From assembly GCF_000801955.1 (NCBI RefSeq), contig NZ_JSZO01000009.1, positions 1 to 64,000 on the forward strand: a DNA stretch of 64,000 bases. Reading direction: 5' to 3'. A program made the translations under genes and the position numbers. The notes below the pieces were generated by a model that was not told where the DNA came from, did no database searches, and saw nothing but the letters and a program-made list of their open reading frames with translations. This document shows positions 25,819 through 34,137 of this stretch, piece after piece (the first letter of the stretch is position 1; each line of letters begins with the position of its first letter). This DNA comes from Ralstonia sp. A12 (lineage in GTDB: Bacteria; Pseudomonadota; Gammaproteobacteria; Burkholderiales; Burkholderiaceae).

Positions 25819-26383
25819 ATCCCACCTTGTAGTCGTTCGACTCAACGTATTCACCTATCGGATATCGGGTACGTTGCCATGCCAATTGCAATCGCACCAT
25901 CCACTTCAAGGCCCCCCACAGAGGGTTTATAGGTTTACTTCTTTATGTATACAGATAGTAGTAATAGATAACGGTGGATAAGTTCTGTGGATAAGCGGGA
26001 AAACCGCTTTCAGTTCAATGGTTTGCAGAACGGACAACCCACCGGACAGCGTGTGCGGTTGCGTGGATGAGTCCGGTGGATCGCATCGCACCCTGTCGAC
26101 ACGGTTGGAAGTTGTTCCTGCGTTGTGGATACGCCAACCCCGGAGAGCCAACACGCTTGTCCCTGGAGTTGTTCACAGGGGAAGGTGGAGTTATCCACAT
26201 TGGGGGTTGTGTAGAAGATGGCTCTACGGATGACCGTTTTTGAGAAGCGGTTGGTATCCTCGCAGAACCGTTCCGGAGGGGGCGTTGTCGTCAAGCGCAA
26301 CGCTGACCGGCGACCACAATCGACCCAAGCCGGCATTGAAAAACCATTCTGAAGCCGCCGCAAGCGCTGGTGTGGGCTACTAA
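25819..26383. other. 565-bp gene-free region holding origin-like element A
   Basis: The divergent space between the lipocalin-like gene and the acetyltransferase gene. Apart from the origin-like element described separately (25930-26200), it holds the promoters of both genes. I see no ORF of interest. The length is unusual for this compact stretch. Confidence 0.6.
25930..26200 (+). other. Origin-like element A (DnaA boxes plus TAG triplets)
   Basis: From left to right: an A+T-rich stretch with TTTATGTATACAG (from 25942), four triplets TAG-TAG-TAA-TAG at 25956-25967, a near DnaA box GGTGGATAA at 25973-25981, a perfect box TGTGGATAA at 25986-25994 (13 bp on), a near box TGTGGATAC around 26124, and a perfect TTATCCACA at 26191-26199. 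A+T-rich DNA, DnaA-trios and boxes in this order match the basal unwinding system of bacterial origins. About 90 bp are nearly identical to element B at 53221. dnaA is not nearby. Confidence 0.7.
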
Positions 26384-26941
26384 ATGACGAATGACGATGA
26401 CACCAAGGTAGTTCGAGGGCGCACGCCCGAATCTGCAAAGATGGTCACCAATGTCAGAAGGGCGGGAACAATCATCGCCGCACTGAACCGGCTAACGTTC
26501 AACGACGCGGACGAAGTTCGCGCCATATTCAGCGAACTCATTGGTCAGCCTGTAGACCCGAGCTTCACGCTGATTCCTCCCTTCTATACCGCCGGCGGGG
26601 ACGAGATTCGCGTAGGACGGAATGTCTTCATCAATCAGAACTGCACCTTCTACGACCTGGGTGGCCTCCATATCGCTGACGACGTGATGATCGGGCCGAA
26701 TGTCAGCATCATCACGACGGGTCACCCCCTGGAACCTTCGCAGCGTCGCTCCATCACCATCGGAAAGCGCATCGTGATTGAGCGGAACGTGTGGATCGCG
26801 GCGGGCGCAACGATCATCGGTGGAGTGACGGTGGGCGAGAACTCGGTTGTTGCGGCGGGCTCAGTCGTCACCAAGGACGTTCCTCCGAATAGCTTTGTCG
26901 GAGGCAATCCAGCGCGATTCATTCGCTCCGTCGAAAGCTGA
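26384..26941 (+). CDS. Sugar O-acetyltransferase (Maa/NodL/LacA type)
   Basis: The 185-residue protein has an N-terminal helical Maa domain (RRAGTIIAALNRLTFNDADEVRAIFSELIG) and a left-handed beta-helix of hexapeptide repeats: IRVGRNVFINQNC, ISIIT-type strands, and IIGGVTVGENSVVAAGSVVTKDVP. The catalytic His lies in ITTGHPLEP. It acetylates a sugar hydroxyl with acetyl-CoA. Base composition is slightly less GC-rich than its neighbours. Confidence 0.9.
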   Translation: MTNDDDTKVVRGRTPESAKMVTNVRRAGTIIAALNRLTFNDADEVRAIFSELIGQPVDPSFTLIPPFYTAGGDEIRVGRNVFINQNCTFYDLGGLHIADDVMIGPNVSIITTGHPLEPSQRRSITIGKRIVIERNVWIAAGATIIGGVTVGENSVVAAGSVVTKDVPPNSFVGGNPARFIRSVES

Positions 26942-26980
26942 CCGCCATAGAAGCGCCGCGATCGCAGTGCAAGAATGAAA

Positions 26981-27004
26981 AAAGCCGCCTTCACAGGCGG
27001 CTTT
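26981..27004. terminator. Bidirectional intrinsic terminator
   Basis: AAAGCCGCC at 26981-26989 and GGCGGCTTT at 26996-27004 form a 9-bp stem with a 6-nt loop and A/T tails on both sides. It sits between convergent genes (acetyltransferase and isochorismatase-like hydrolase). Confidence 0.85.
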
Positions 27005-27034
27005 CTTTGACCTCTCGGCACTAGCCGGAGAGGA

Positions 27035-27733
27035 TCAGTGCTCGATCACCGGCGCATGCACCGGCGCGATCGATTCGTGCGTGGTCGCTGTACGCTGTGC
27101 AGCCTTGTGCACCATCGTGTAGGCATAGTCGATGCCCATGCCGTAGGCGCCGGAGTGCTCCTTGGCCACTGCCATCACGGCGTCGTACGTGTCGCGGTTC
27201 TTCCAGTCGCGTTGCCATTCGAGCAGAACCTGCTGCCACGTCACCGGCACCACGCCGGCCTGGATCATGCGCTGCATCGCATAGTCATGCGCTTCCTTGG
27301 TGGTGCCACCCGAGGCGTCGGCCACCATGTAGATCTCGTAGTCGCCTTCCTGCATCGCACTCAGGGCGAAGGTCGTGTTGCAGACCTCGGTCCACAGGCC
27401 GGCCACGATGATTTTCTTGCGGCCGTTGGCGGCCAGGGCGTCGCGCACCTTCTGGTCGTCCCACGAGTTCATCGACGAGCGTTCGAGCGTTTGCTTGCCC
27501 GGGAAGACGTCGAGCACTTCGGGGTAGGTGTAGCCGGAGAACGATTCGGACTCGACCGTGGTGATGGTGGTCGGCACGTCGAAAATCTTGGCTGCCTTGG
27601 CCAGGCCCACGACGTTGTTCTTCATGGTCTGACGGTCCATCGACTGCACACCAAAGGCCATCTGCGGCTGGTGGTCGATGATGATCAGTTGGCTGTTGTG
27701 CGGGGTCAGGACTTGCAGCTTGGCGTTCGACAT
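27035..27733 (-). CDS. Isochorismatase-family cysteine hydrolase (YcaC-like)
   Basis: The 232-residue protein has the family's catalytic Asp in LIIIDHQPQM (residue 20) and the nucleophilic Cys118 in AGLWTEVCNT, with a Lys in the GKQTLERSSMN loop as the likely third residue. It resembles E. coli YcaC, a hydrolase of unknown substrate. The start at 27733 has GGAGA before it. It is divergent from the HAF-repeat gene. Confidence 0.88.
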   Translation of the reverse strand: MSNAKLQVLTPHNSQLIIIDHQPQMAFGVQSMDRQTMKNNVVGLAKAAKIFDVPTTITTVESESFSGYTYPEVLDVFPGKQTLERSSMNSWDDQKVRDALAANGRKKIIVAGLWTEVCNTTFALSAMQEGDYEIYMVADASGGTTKEAHDYAMQRMIQAGVVPVTWQQVLLEWQRDWKNRDTYDAVMAVAKEHSGAYGMGIDYAYTMVHKAAQRTATTHESIAPVHAPVIEH

Positions 27734-27876
27734 GGTGTTCTCCGGAATAATTTGTTCAATCAATTTGAGTGTTGCTGGTCAGCGTTTCTTCGCTTTTTTG
27801 CGTTGCTGAGCTGTCCATGTGCTGAACTATAGCGATCGATTGCCCACAAATAGCAGGCTATCGTTGTCATAGTTAT

Positions 27877-28089
27877 TCAAATTAATTGAATGAATATTTG
27901 TCCAGCAGGAACGTGCGTGTCGTTCTCGACCATCACCCGCCCATACTTGCCCCGCACCCAGCGGCCAACGCGTGCGACAGGGGGCGCAACCCCGTCGGGG
28001 AAGGACTGGTGTGCAATCCGCATACGCCAGCCTTTTTCGTTGTCTACCTCTAGCGTGCTGTTTGCTGATCGACCTGAAGATATCCACAA
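27877..28089 (-). CDS. Possible small protein (up to 70 aa)
   Basis: Protein-like text: KGWRMRIAHQSFPDGV, GRWVRGKYGRVMVEND, ending PAGQIFIQLI. Only TTG and GTG are available as upstream starts (28089 and 28087); the first internal ATG gives 48 residues (MRIAHQSFP). It overlaps a DnaA-box cluster at its 5' end. It may be a real small gene or the tail of a decayed one. I do not recognise the family. Confidence 0.35.
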   Translation of the reverse strand: MWISSGRSANSTLEVDNEKGWRMRIAHQSFPDGVAPPVARVGRWVRGKYGRVMVENDTHVPAGQIFIQLI

Positions 28090-28114
28090 GCGTTATCCAC
28101 AGCAGCTATCCACA
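28081..28114 (+). other. Cluster of three DnaA-box-like sites
   Basis: TATCCACA at 28081-28088, a perfect TTATCCACA at 28093-28101 and CTATCCACA at 28106-28114, all on the plus strand and 12-13 bp apart. The 13-bp step is the same as in elements A and B, but no TAG triplets or A+T-rich tract adjoin it. A further partial match, GCCCACAGG, follows. Confidence 0.55.
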
Positions 28115-28425
28115 ACGGTTGCCCACAGGGGGTGTTTCAGATCTGCAAAGGTTTTGGCGCGAAACACGCGCCGCTTGCCGGCACGCTGCTCCGAAGACTT
28201 TGATGCGCAACCCGTGGCGCGACTTTTGCAACGCGCACGGCGGCTTTGCCAATTCCCGTTTTGAATGTGCGACATCGGGTTCACCCGTTTGGGGTGGCAC
28301 CCGCTCTCTGCGTTTCCTGCAACGCGAGCTGCAGCCATTTGGGGTCGCGCATGTTCCGGTCATCCTGCGTTCGCGCCGGGACGCTTCAAGGCGCCGTTTC
28401 AGTCCACGACTCAAAGGGGCGCAAC

Positions 28426-29460
28426 ATGCCATTCACATCCACGCCATCGAACAGGGCGTATTCCCTTTGCCGCGCGCTGCTGGTCACCGCGTTGCTGGCG
28501 CTTGCCGCTGTCCAGCCTGCCATCGGGCAGGGCTACACCATCACGGATCTGGGTACGCTGCCCGGCGGCCAGTTCAGCTCAGCCAACGGCATCAATGACC
28601 GGGGGCAGGTGGTGGGGTACTCATCCACCACCAGCGGGGCCAACCATGCCTTTCTGTTTGAGAAGGGCGTCATGACCGATCTCGGCACGCTGGGCGGCAC
28701 CTACAGCACGGCGCTCGCCATCAACCGGCACGGCCAGGTGGTCGGCTATTCGGCAACGTCCATCGGGGGTGTGCACGCCTTCCTGTTTGCCAATGGGGTG
28801 ATGTCCGATCTCGGCACGCTGCCGGGTGGCAGCTTCAGTTATGCAACCGCCATCAACGATCGTGGTGATGTGGTGGGCTACTCCAATACTTCGACCGGGG
28901 CGTATCACGCGTTTCTGCTCAAGAACGGTGTGATGACGGATCTCGGAACGCTGCCGGGCGGCGTCTATTTCAGTGGCGCTTACGGAATCAACAACAGCGG
29001 CAAGATCGTTGGCGTGTCCAACACCAGTACGTATGACAGCGCATTCTTGTTTGACGACGGTGTGATGACCAACCTCGGCACGCTTGCGGGAGGTCAGGCC
29101 AGTAACGCCAACGCCATCAACGATCACGGCCGGATCGTCGGCGCCGCCTACGATATGAGCGGAAACCATCACGCCGTCTTGTGGAAGAACGGTGTGATCA
29201 CCGATCTCGGCACGCTGCCGGGTGGGCTCTACAGCATCGCCTACGCGATCAACCAGCAAGGCCATGTCGTCGGTACGGCCGGCACCGCTGGAGGCAACTA
29301 TCACGGCTTCCTGTTCGAGGATGGCGTGATGATCGACCTCGGCACGCTACCCACAGATCAATACGGCACGGCGACCGGGATCAACGATCGCGGCCAGGTG
29401 GTCGGCAGTTCAGGTCTGCACGCGGTGCTGTGGAATCGACGTGAACCCAACGAGGAGTGA
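28426..29460 (+). CDS. Secreted HAF-repeat protein
   Basis: The 344-residue protein has a signal peptide (cleavage near AIGQG) and seven tandem repeats of about 39 residues, each opening with DLGTLPGG and continuing with AINxxGQVVGY (TITDLGTLPGGQFSSANGIND is the first). These are HAF repeats (TIGR02913), found in exported, possibly surface proteins of Burkholderiales; they probably form a beta-propeller-like fold. Copy five differs (NLGTLAGGQ) and copy seven loses the GG. AGGGGC precedes the ATG at 28426. The next gene starts 4 bp after its stop. Confidence 0.87.
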   Translation: MPFTSTPSNRAYSLCRALLVTALLALAAVQPAIGQGYTITDLGTLPGGQFSSANGINDRGQVVGYSSTTSGANHAFLFEKGVMTDLGTLGGTYSTALAINRHGQVVGYSATSIGGVHAFLFANGVMSDLGTLPGGSFSYATAINDRGDVVGYSNTSTGAYHAFLLKNGVMTDLGTLPGGVYFSGAYGINNSGKIVGVSNTSTYDSAFLFDDGVMTNLGTLAGGQASNANAINDHGRIVGAAYDMSGNHHAVLWKNGVITDLGTLPGGLYSIAYAINQQGHVVGTAGTAGGNYHGFLFEDGVMIDLGTLPTDQYGTATGINDRGQVVGSSGLHAVLWNRREPNEE

Positions 29461-29464
29461 AACC

Positions 29465-29770
29465 ATGCGCATGCTCATCAACGTGCGGATTCCGCACGAA
29501 CCGTTCAACACCTACGTACGCGACGGCTCCATCGCCGAGCTGATCCCGCGCGTGATGGAGGCCATCAAACCGGAGGCCGCGTACTTTACCGAGCAGGCCG
29601 GCGGGCGCGGTGCCGTGCTCATCGTCAACCTGGATGACCCTTCGCAGATTCCCGCACTGGCCGAGCCGTGGTTCCTGCTGTTCAACGCCGATTGCGAGTT
29701 CCGTGTGGTGATGAGTGCGGAGGACTTGCAGAAGGCGGGGTTGGCGGGGATTGGGCAGAAGTGGAAGTAG
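29465..29770 (+). CDS. Small conserved protein, possibly DUF6616/ferredoxin-like
   Basis: The 101-residue protein begins MRMLINVRIPHEPFNTYVRD and contains GGRGAVLIVNLDDPSQIPALAEPWFLLFNADCEFRVVM. Proteins of this kind are sometimes called panthothenate synthetase in databases without proof. A small ferredoxin-like fold is likely. GAGGAG overlapping the HAF stop and the 4-bp gap suggest co-transcription. Confidence 0.6.
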   Translation: MRMLINVRIPHEPFNTYVRDGSIAELIPRVMEAIKPEAAYFTEQAGGRGAVLIVNLDDPSQIPALAEPWFLLFNADCEFRVVMSAEDLQKAGLAGIGQKWK

Positions 29771-29823
29771 CGGCATGGCGTGCACGTGCCCAAACCTCGC
29801 GGCGAGGGCGCTGCCGCACAGTG

Positions 29824-29949
29824 CTAGCTTGTCGAATCCGGTGCCGTGATCACGAAGCCGCGTTCGCGATCGCCGTCGAACCCGACGGATGCGTAAAGCC
29901 GATGTGCTTCGTCGCGCTGCTGACCGTCAACAATGCCGGCACGTCTAAA
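29824..29949 (-). pseudogene. C-terminal fragment of a GNAT acetyltransferase
   Basis: A stretch of about 40 codons on the minus strand reads FRRAGIVDGQQRDEAHRLYASVGF, then GDRERGFVITAPDSTS and stop. QQRDEAHRLYxSVGF is the C-terminal signature of GNAT acetyltransferases. No start codon or N-terminal domain lies upstream, where the frame runs into unrelated sequence. It is probably a decayed remnant. Confidence 0.55.
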
Positions 29950-30020
29950 CCGGTCTGAATGGTGAACGCGCGGCAAGCGCTGCTTGTGTCGCAGTCGCTG
30001 GCATCGCCACGATCACCCCC

Positions 30021-30578
30021 TCAACGCAGCAACGGTGTGACGATGCGCTCAAGACGTTCTGTCGTCCACGCAGGTTCACGCGAGTCCCAGCCGTTGTCGG
30101 CCAGCAAGCCATTGCGGTCGATCGTGAAGTTGACCGGAATGCGCCAGACGCGGCCATAGCCGCCGGCATACGCGCTGCCGAGCAGCCCCACCGGAAAGCT
30201 CCAGTCCGCCGCCATCTTCCGAACCTCAGGAAGCGAGGCCGGCTCATCCAGGCTGAAGCCGAGAACACGCAGGCCCCGATCGGCATGCTTCGCTGCGTAG
30301 TCGGAGAGCAGCGGCAGCTCTTGGTGGCACGGGCCACACCATGTCGCCCAGAAGGTCAGGATCACAACGTGACCGCGCAGGTCTTCGGTGGAGATGCTGC
30401 GCCCGTCGATCGTGCGAAGCACCAGCGCAGGCGCCGGCCACCCGACTTCAAGGCTGGCAGCCCGCGCATCGTGAGATGGACTACCCAGCCCGGCACCCAG
30501 CGCCACCGCGCCGGTTGTCTGTAACCAGGCACGCCTTGACCATGCGCGCGGTGAACGGCCCTCCGTATCAGAACGCAT
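30021..30578 (-). CDS. TlpA/ResA-like thiol-disulfide oxidoreductase
   Basis: The 185-residue protein has a twin-arginine-like export signal (SRRAWLQTTGAVALGAG, Arg15-Arg16) and a thioredoxin domain with the active-site motif WCGPC (Cys81, Cys84). TlpA/ResA proteins reduce disulfides in the periplasm, often for cytochrome c or copper-site assembly. It overlaps the end of the beta-barrel gene by 11 bp, so it is in one operon with that gene and the DUF2946 gene. Confidence 0.9.
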   Translation of the reverse strand: MRSDTEGRSPRAWSRRAWLQTTGAVALGAGLGSPSHDARAASLEVGWPAPALVLRTIDGRSISTEDLRGHVVILTFWATWCGPCHQELPLLSDYAAKHADRGLRVLGFSLDEPASLPEVRKMAADWSFPVGLLGSAYAGGYGRVWRIPVNFTIDRNGLLADNGWDSREPAWTTERLERIVTPLLR

Positions 30579-31629
30579 AGCTGGCTCCGACCGTGCCCGA
30601 CCAGCGCGGGAAGAGTTGATACCCCTGCAGGTTGCTGTACAGCGCCTTCTGCAGGAACGCATAGATCTGCACGTTGTGCGCCACGCTCACCGTCACACCC
30701 GGCGACAGGTAGACCACCGTACCGGCCGTGTTGGTCGTATCCGCCAGTGCACCCTTGTCGGCGTTCTTGCGCGTCACGTTGAACTGCAGCTGCGGCACGA
30801 CGTGCGGATTGGCTTCGTAGCGCACGCCAACGCTCATGGTGGCGAGGTTGCCGGGGCGGAAGTCCGCACCCGTCTCGTTCAGCCGTTGGTGCACGGCGGC
30901 CTGGAATTGGCCGTTGATGAAGGCATCGAAATCCTGGCTGACAGGCTGGTAGTAGTAGGCACCCAGGATCACGTCGGTGCTACCCGTGCCGGGCTGCAGA
31001 CTGGTATCCAGTGCTTGCCCACCTGCCGCGTTCGGGCCGCTGTTGAAGAACACCGGGTTGCGCCCGACGGTGTTGCCGGTCAGCACGTTCTGCCCACCGT
31101 AGCGGCCGGTCGGCAGCTTCACGCCGAGTTGTACGCCCAGGTTGTGCGTGGGCAGGAAGCCCTGGTAGCTGGTGATCAGCTTGATGTCGCCCAGGCCGCT
31201 GGCACTGGCGCCGCTGATGTTGTCCGACGTGAGCTGGTCGGACGTGGCTGCGCCATAGGTCGTATGGCTGCGGTCCACGTACGGCACGATCGCGCTGATG
31301 TTCCAGCTGCTGTTTGGGCTGTAGCTGATGCCAAGGTTGATGTAGCGGTTGATGGTCTGCCGCTCAACCTCCTGGTTACCGCCCGCATCATTCATGGCCG
31401 CAGCCTGTGCCGGCGTGACCGCGCGCGTGCCGCTGCGCAACTGGTTCTGTGGGAGGTAGGTGTAGTCGACGCTGAAGCGCCAGCCTGGGATGGCCGAATA
31501 GCCCATTGCGGCATCGGTGCTGAGCGAACAGCCGCACGTGGCACACGCCTGCGCTACAACGGGTGCAAACACGCCGGTGGCGCACACAAGCAGTGCGGCG
31601 CGCCGAACGAAGTTGGATGGCGTTGTCAT
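30568..31629 (-). CDS. Putative outer-membrane beta-barrel protein with CATCGC motif
   Basis: The 353-residue protein has a signal peptide (cleavage near VAQA), then CATCGCSLSTD at the mature N-terminus and alternating beta-strands (WRFSVDYTYLPQNQ, YINLGISYSPN, GVKLPTGRYGG), ending SYAF with a terminal Phe typical of outer-membrane barrels. The Cys motif could bind metal or heme. It lies between the DUF2946 gene and the TlpA-like gene, which suggests a periplasmic metal or redox function (inference). Confidence 0.75.
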   Translation of the reverse strand: MTTPSNFVRRAALLVCATGVFAPVVAQACATCGCSLSTDAAMGYSAIPGWRFSVDYTYLPQNQLRSGTRAVTPAQAAAMNDAGGNQEVERQTINRYINLGISYSPNSSWNISAIVPYVDRSHTTYGAATSDQLTSDNISGASASGLGDIKLITSYQGFLPTHNLGVQLGVKLPTGRYGGQNVLTGNTVGRNPVFFNSGPNAAGGQALDTSLQPGTGSTDVILGAYYYQPVSQDFDAFINGQFQAAVHQRLNETGADFRPGNLATMSVGVRYEANPHVVPQLQFNVTRKNADKGALADTTNTAGTVVYLSPGVTVSVAHNVQIYAFLQKALYSNLQGYQLFPRWSGTVGASYAF

Positions 31630-31750
31630 GGAGATTCCTCACTCTGATCGGTGCGTGCGCGCCCCAGCGGTCATGGGTGCGTCGCACGGTGTCTTGTCTG
31701 AAACGGTGCTGGCCGAGTGCGATGTGCGCTCGTTGCCCCGGTCAACGTGG

Positions 31751-32146
31751 TCAGAGGAGGAAGGGGGAGTCGCGTGGCCGCCCGGCATGGCGCGCATTGT
31801 GCGCAGCCAAACGGCCGGGCTCCGGGGTCCATGCGATTGCATGAACGGGGGCCGGCGTCGCCATCGGGGGGATGATGGTCGGCACCACCACGTGTTCTGC
31901 CAGCAGATCGCAATAGCCGCATGCGGCCTGGTGGCCGGCGGGCATGTCGTGCCCGGTCGACCCGATGGGCAGCTCCGCGCCCACGGAGGCAGACGTCTTC
32001 GCCTCGCACAGCGGCATGCTTTGCTCAAACACCCGCAGTTCGTGCCGCTCCAGCGCCTGGCTCACCATCGGCGCAAACAGCACGAGCGCCATCGCCACCA
32101 GGCCAAGCCAGGCAGTCAATGTCTTGCGGGTGCGGGCGAAATGCAT
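31751..32146 (-). CDS. DUF2946 family protein
   Basis: The 131-residue protein has an N-terminal hydrophobic helix (TAWLGLVAMALVLFAPMVSQ) and the DUF2946 core HQAACGYCDLLAEHVVVP with a CxxC pair. These small membrane or periplasmic proteins often sit near copper or TonB-dependent metal genes. It is the first gene of the three-gene minus-strand set with the beta-barrel and TlpA genes, 121 bp before the barrel. Confidence 0.85.
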   Translation of the reverse strand: MHFARTRKTLTAWLGLVAMALVLFAPMVSQALERHELRVFEQSMPLCEAKTSASVGAELPIGSTGHDMPAGHQAACGYCDLLAEHVVVPTIIPPMATPAPVHAIAWTPEPGRLAAHNARHAGRPRDSPFLL

Positions 32147-32423
32147 GGCGGGCTGTGGGCGCTGCCGGACGGCGTCAGCATGTGCAGATGCGCGGTATTA
32201 CACCGCAAAAATGCATCAACATCCAGGCCAGCGCGAGGGCGATGTTGCCCTCGGTTTGAGCGCATGCCGGTTGATGTGACTTCTCCGCAGCGTTATCTGC
32301 CAGGGCAGGCTTTCGCGTCTTGCCGTGCGGCAGCAACGGACCATGCCGCCGAAGCCCACCCCAGGCAAGGCGGGGCACTTCGGCGTTCTCATGTGGAGGC
32401 GCCTTCCGAGCGTGCTCGGTGTT

Positions 32424-33296
32424 TCAGCTGGCGGATTGTTCGGCCGCAGTGAGCGTATGACCGATCAGCGTAGAGATGGTCATCGGGCCCACGCCACCGG
32501 GCACCGGTGTCACAGCAGCACAACGTCCGACCAGGCCGCTGTGGTCTATGTCTCCGATGCCGCCGTTGTGATAGCCCGCATCGATGACGATAGTGTTGTC
32601 GGCAATCCAATCGCCCTGCACGAACTTCGGCTTACCAACCGCCGCGACAACGATGTCGGCTCGACGTACCTCGTCCGCCAGATTCAGGGTTCTGGAATGG
32701 CAGAGCGTGACGGTGGCATTCGCATTCGACAGCATGAACGCCATCGGCTTACCGAGAATGGCGCTGCGGCCAATGACAACCGCGCGCTTGCCGGCAACAT
32801 CGATGTTGTAGTGCGCCAGCAAGCGCATGATGCCCGCCGGCGTTGCCGAACCAAAGGCGGGCTCCCCCAATGCCATCCGGCCGAAGCCATGGCTCGTCAC
32901 ACCATCCACGTCTTTGGTCACGTGGATGCGGTCAAAACACAGGCGCTCGTTAACGTGCTTGGGCACCGGGTGCTGCAGCAGGATGCCTTGCACGTGCGGG
33001 TCAGCATTCAGTGCGTCGATGGCGGCAAGCACATCGGACGTTGTGGAAGCTTCCGGCAGCTCGATCGCCTTGGACGCCATGCCAACGCGTCGACAGGCGT
33101 TGCCCTTCATCTTCACGTAGGTTGCCGACGATGGGTCGGCGCCGACCAGAATGGTGGCGAGCACCGGCACGTAGCCGTGTCGCGTTTTGAATGCGCTGAC
33201 GCGCGCTGAGAGCACATCTTCAACATGTGCTGCTACGGACTTTCCATCGAGAATGATTGTCATGACTGTGCTCGCGTTGGTTCGCGCACCCTCCAT
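32424..33296 (-). CDS. folD: Methylenetetrahydrofolate dehydrogenase/cyclohydrolase
   Basis: FolD oxidises 5,10-methylene-tetrahydrofolate with NADP+ and hydrolyses the methenyl product to 10-formyl-tetrahydrofolate. The 290-residue protein has the substrate site Y-V-K-M-K (SATYVKMKGNACRRVGM), ILLQHPVPKHV, KDVDGVTSHGFG and the Rossmann part VVIGRSAILGKPMAFML, with PVPGGVGPMTISTL at the end. The ILLQHPVP form differs from the common ILVQLPLP, which suggests a second, divergent FolD. The start at 33296 is preferred over 33263 because AAGGAG precedes it. Confidence 0.92.
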   Translation of the reverse strand: MEGARTNASTVMTIILDGKSVAAHVEDVLSARVSAFKTRHGYVPVLATILVGADPSSATYVKMKGNACRRVGMASKAIELPEASTTSDVLAAIDALNADPHVQGILLQHPVPKHVNERLCFDRIHVTKDVDGVTSHGFGRMALGEPAFGSATPAGIMRLLAHYNIDVAGKRAVVIGRSAILGKPMAFMLSNANATVTLCHSRTLNLADEVRRADIVVAAVGKPKFVQGDWIADNTIVIDAGYHNGGIGDIDHSGLVGRCAAVTPVPGGVGPMTISTLIGHTLTAAEQSAS

Positions 33297-33559
33297 CGCA
33301 ATCTCCTTGCGCATGGCAAATGCACAACGGCTGCGGCAAGGGCAGCCTGCTGTGCGTGGAGAGATCGATGAAGAATGTCGGGCGAAGATTGGTGAGGCTC
33401 GTGCAAACGAATACCAATGTGCCCAGGCGAACGGCGGCGCAGCTACTACGCTTCCCGATGGTGGCCCATCCTGTCTCGCCAGTTGCGTAGCTCGGCAATT
33501 ATCTGGCTTTGTGCGGCGCGTGCCAATGCCTGTTCGGGACCGGCTTGGCGGGTAGCAGA

Positions 33560-34012
33560 CTAGCCGCCACCCGCGCGAAAGAACTGCGGTGGGATTTCCA
33601 CAGCAAACCACTCGTCAAACTCGACGACAAATGTCTTCTTCAGGAACCCCTGCTTGGTGATGCGGTAGGGGCCATAGAAGAAGCGAGAGTATCCCTCTGC
33701 CTCTACGTGCACGCGCACGCCATCGGGGGCACTCGGCGAGTATTCCGGCGGGATGTTGACGTTCGCGGCCAGCGCTGTGGCCAACACATTGCCGTTGAGA
33801 GCATCCGCCTTGAAGGCCTGAGCGAGCAACGTGTAGATCTCCAGCGGTTTCGGTCGTTCTTCCCCGTTATGGCCGCCGGCCGCTCCAAGCGTACCGTCCT
33901 TCGATAGGGTGGCACCAAACGGATAGAAATCTCCGGCACGTTCGAGCATCGTCCGCGAGAAGTCGGTGCAATAGGTCAACAACGCGCTCAGTTGTTCGGG
34001 AGATACCGCCAT
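33560..34012 (-). CDS. Hypothetical protein (150 aa)
   Basis: The protein begins MAVSPEQLSALLTYCTDFSR. It contains FYPFGATLSKDGTLGAAGGHNGEERPKPLEIYTLLAQAF and ends FFYGPYRITKQGFLKKTFVVEFDEWFAVEI. The phrase on 'GEERP' followed by LEIYTLL is shared by small soluble proteins found widely in bacteria, but no function is known to me. Single gene with a terminator-like hairpin upstream at 34085-34109. Confidence 0.7.
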   Translation of the reverse strand: MAVSPEQLSALLTYCTDFSRTMLERAGDFYPFGATLSKDGTLGAAGGHNGEERPKPLEIYTLLAQAFKADALNGNVLATALAANVNIPPEYSPSAPDGVRVHVEAEGYSRFFYGPYRITKQGFLKKTFVVEFDEWFAVEIPPQFFRAGGG

Positions 34013-34084
34013 GCTTGTTCCTTCTTGTTTGAGCTTGAGGATGAGGGGCATGCTGCCGAGAACCGGCGCCACCGTTTGAACAGA

Positions 34085-34109
34085 AAAGAGCCGCATCGCG
34101 CGGCTCTTT
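34085..34109 (-). terminator. Intrinsic terminator after the ABC ATPase gene
   Basis: AAAGAGCCGC at 34085-34094 and GCGGCTCTTT at 34100-34109 form a perfect 10-bp stem with a 5-nt loop. On the minus strand it follows the ABC ATPase gene and ends in TTTTC. Confidence 0.8.
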
Positions 34110-34137
34110 CTTGGGAGAACAACCGGCGGGCGCCGCC

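Larger units (their letters stand above)
27734..28425. other. Divergent intergenic region with DnaA-box cluster
   Basis: About 690 bp between the hydrolase and the HAF-repeat gene. The left part (27780-27900) is A+T-rich and should hold the hydrolase promoter. A possible 70-codon ORF lies at 27877-28089 and a DnaA-box cluster at 28081-28114. I see no gene in 28115-28425. Confidence 0.5.

Noticed and set aside
25930-26200. Element A as the true chromosomal oriC
   Set aside because: Origin-like, but dnaA, dnaN and rpmH are absent and a second copy exists, so no claim that it is the active origin can be made from this window.
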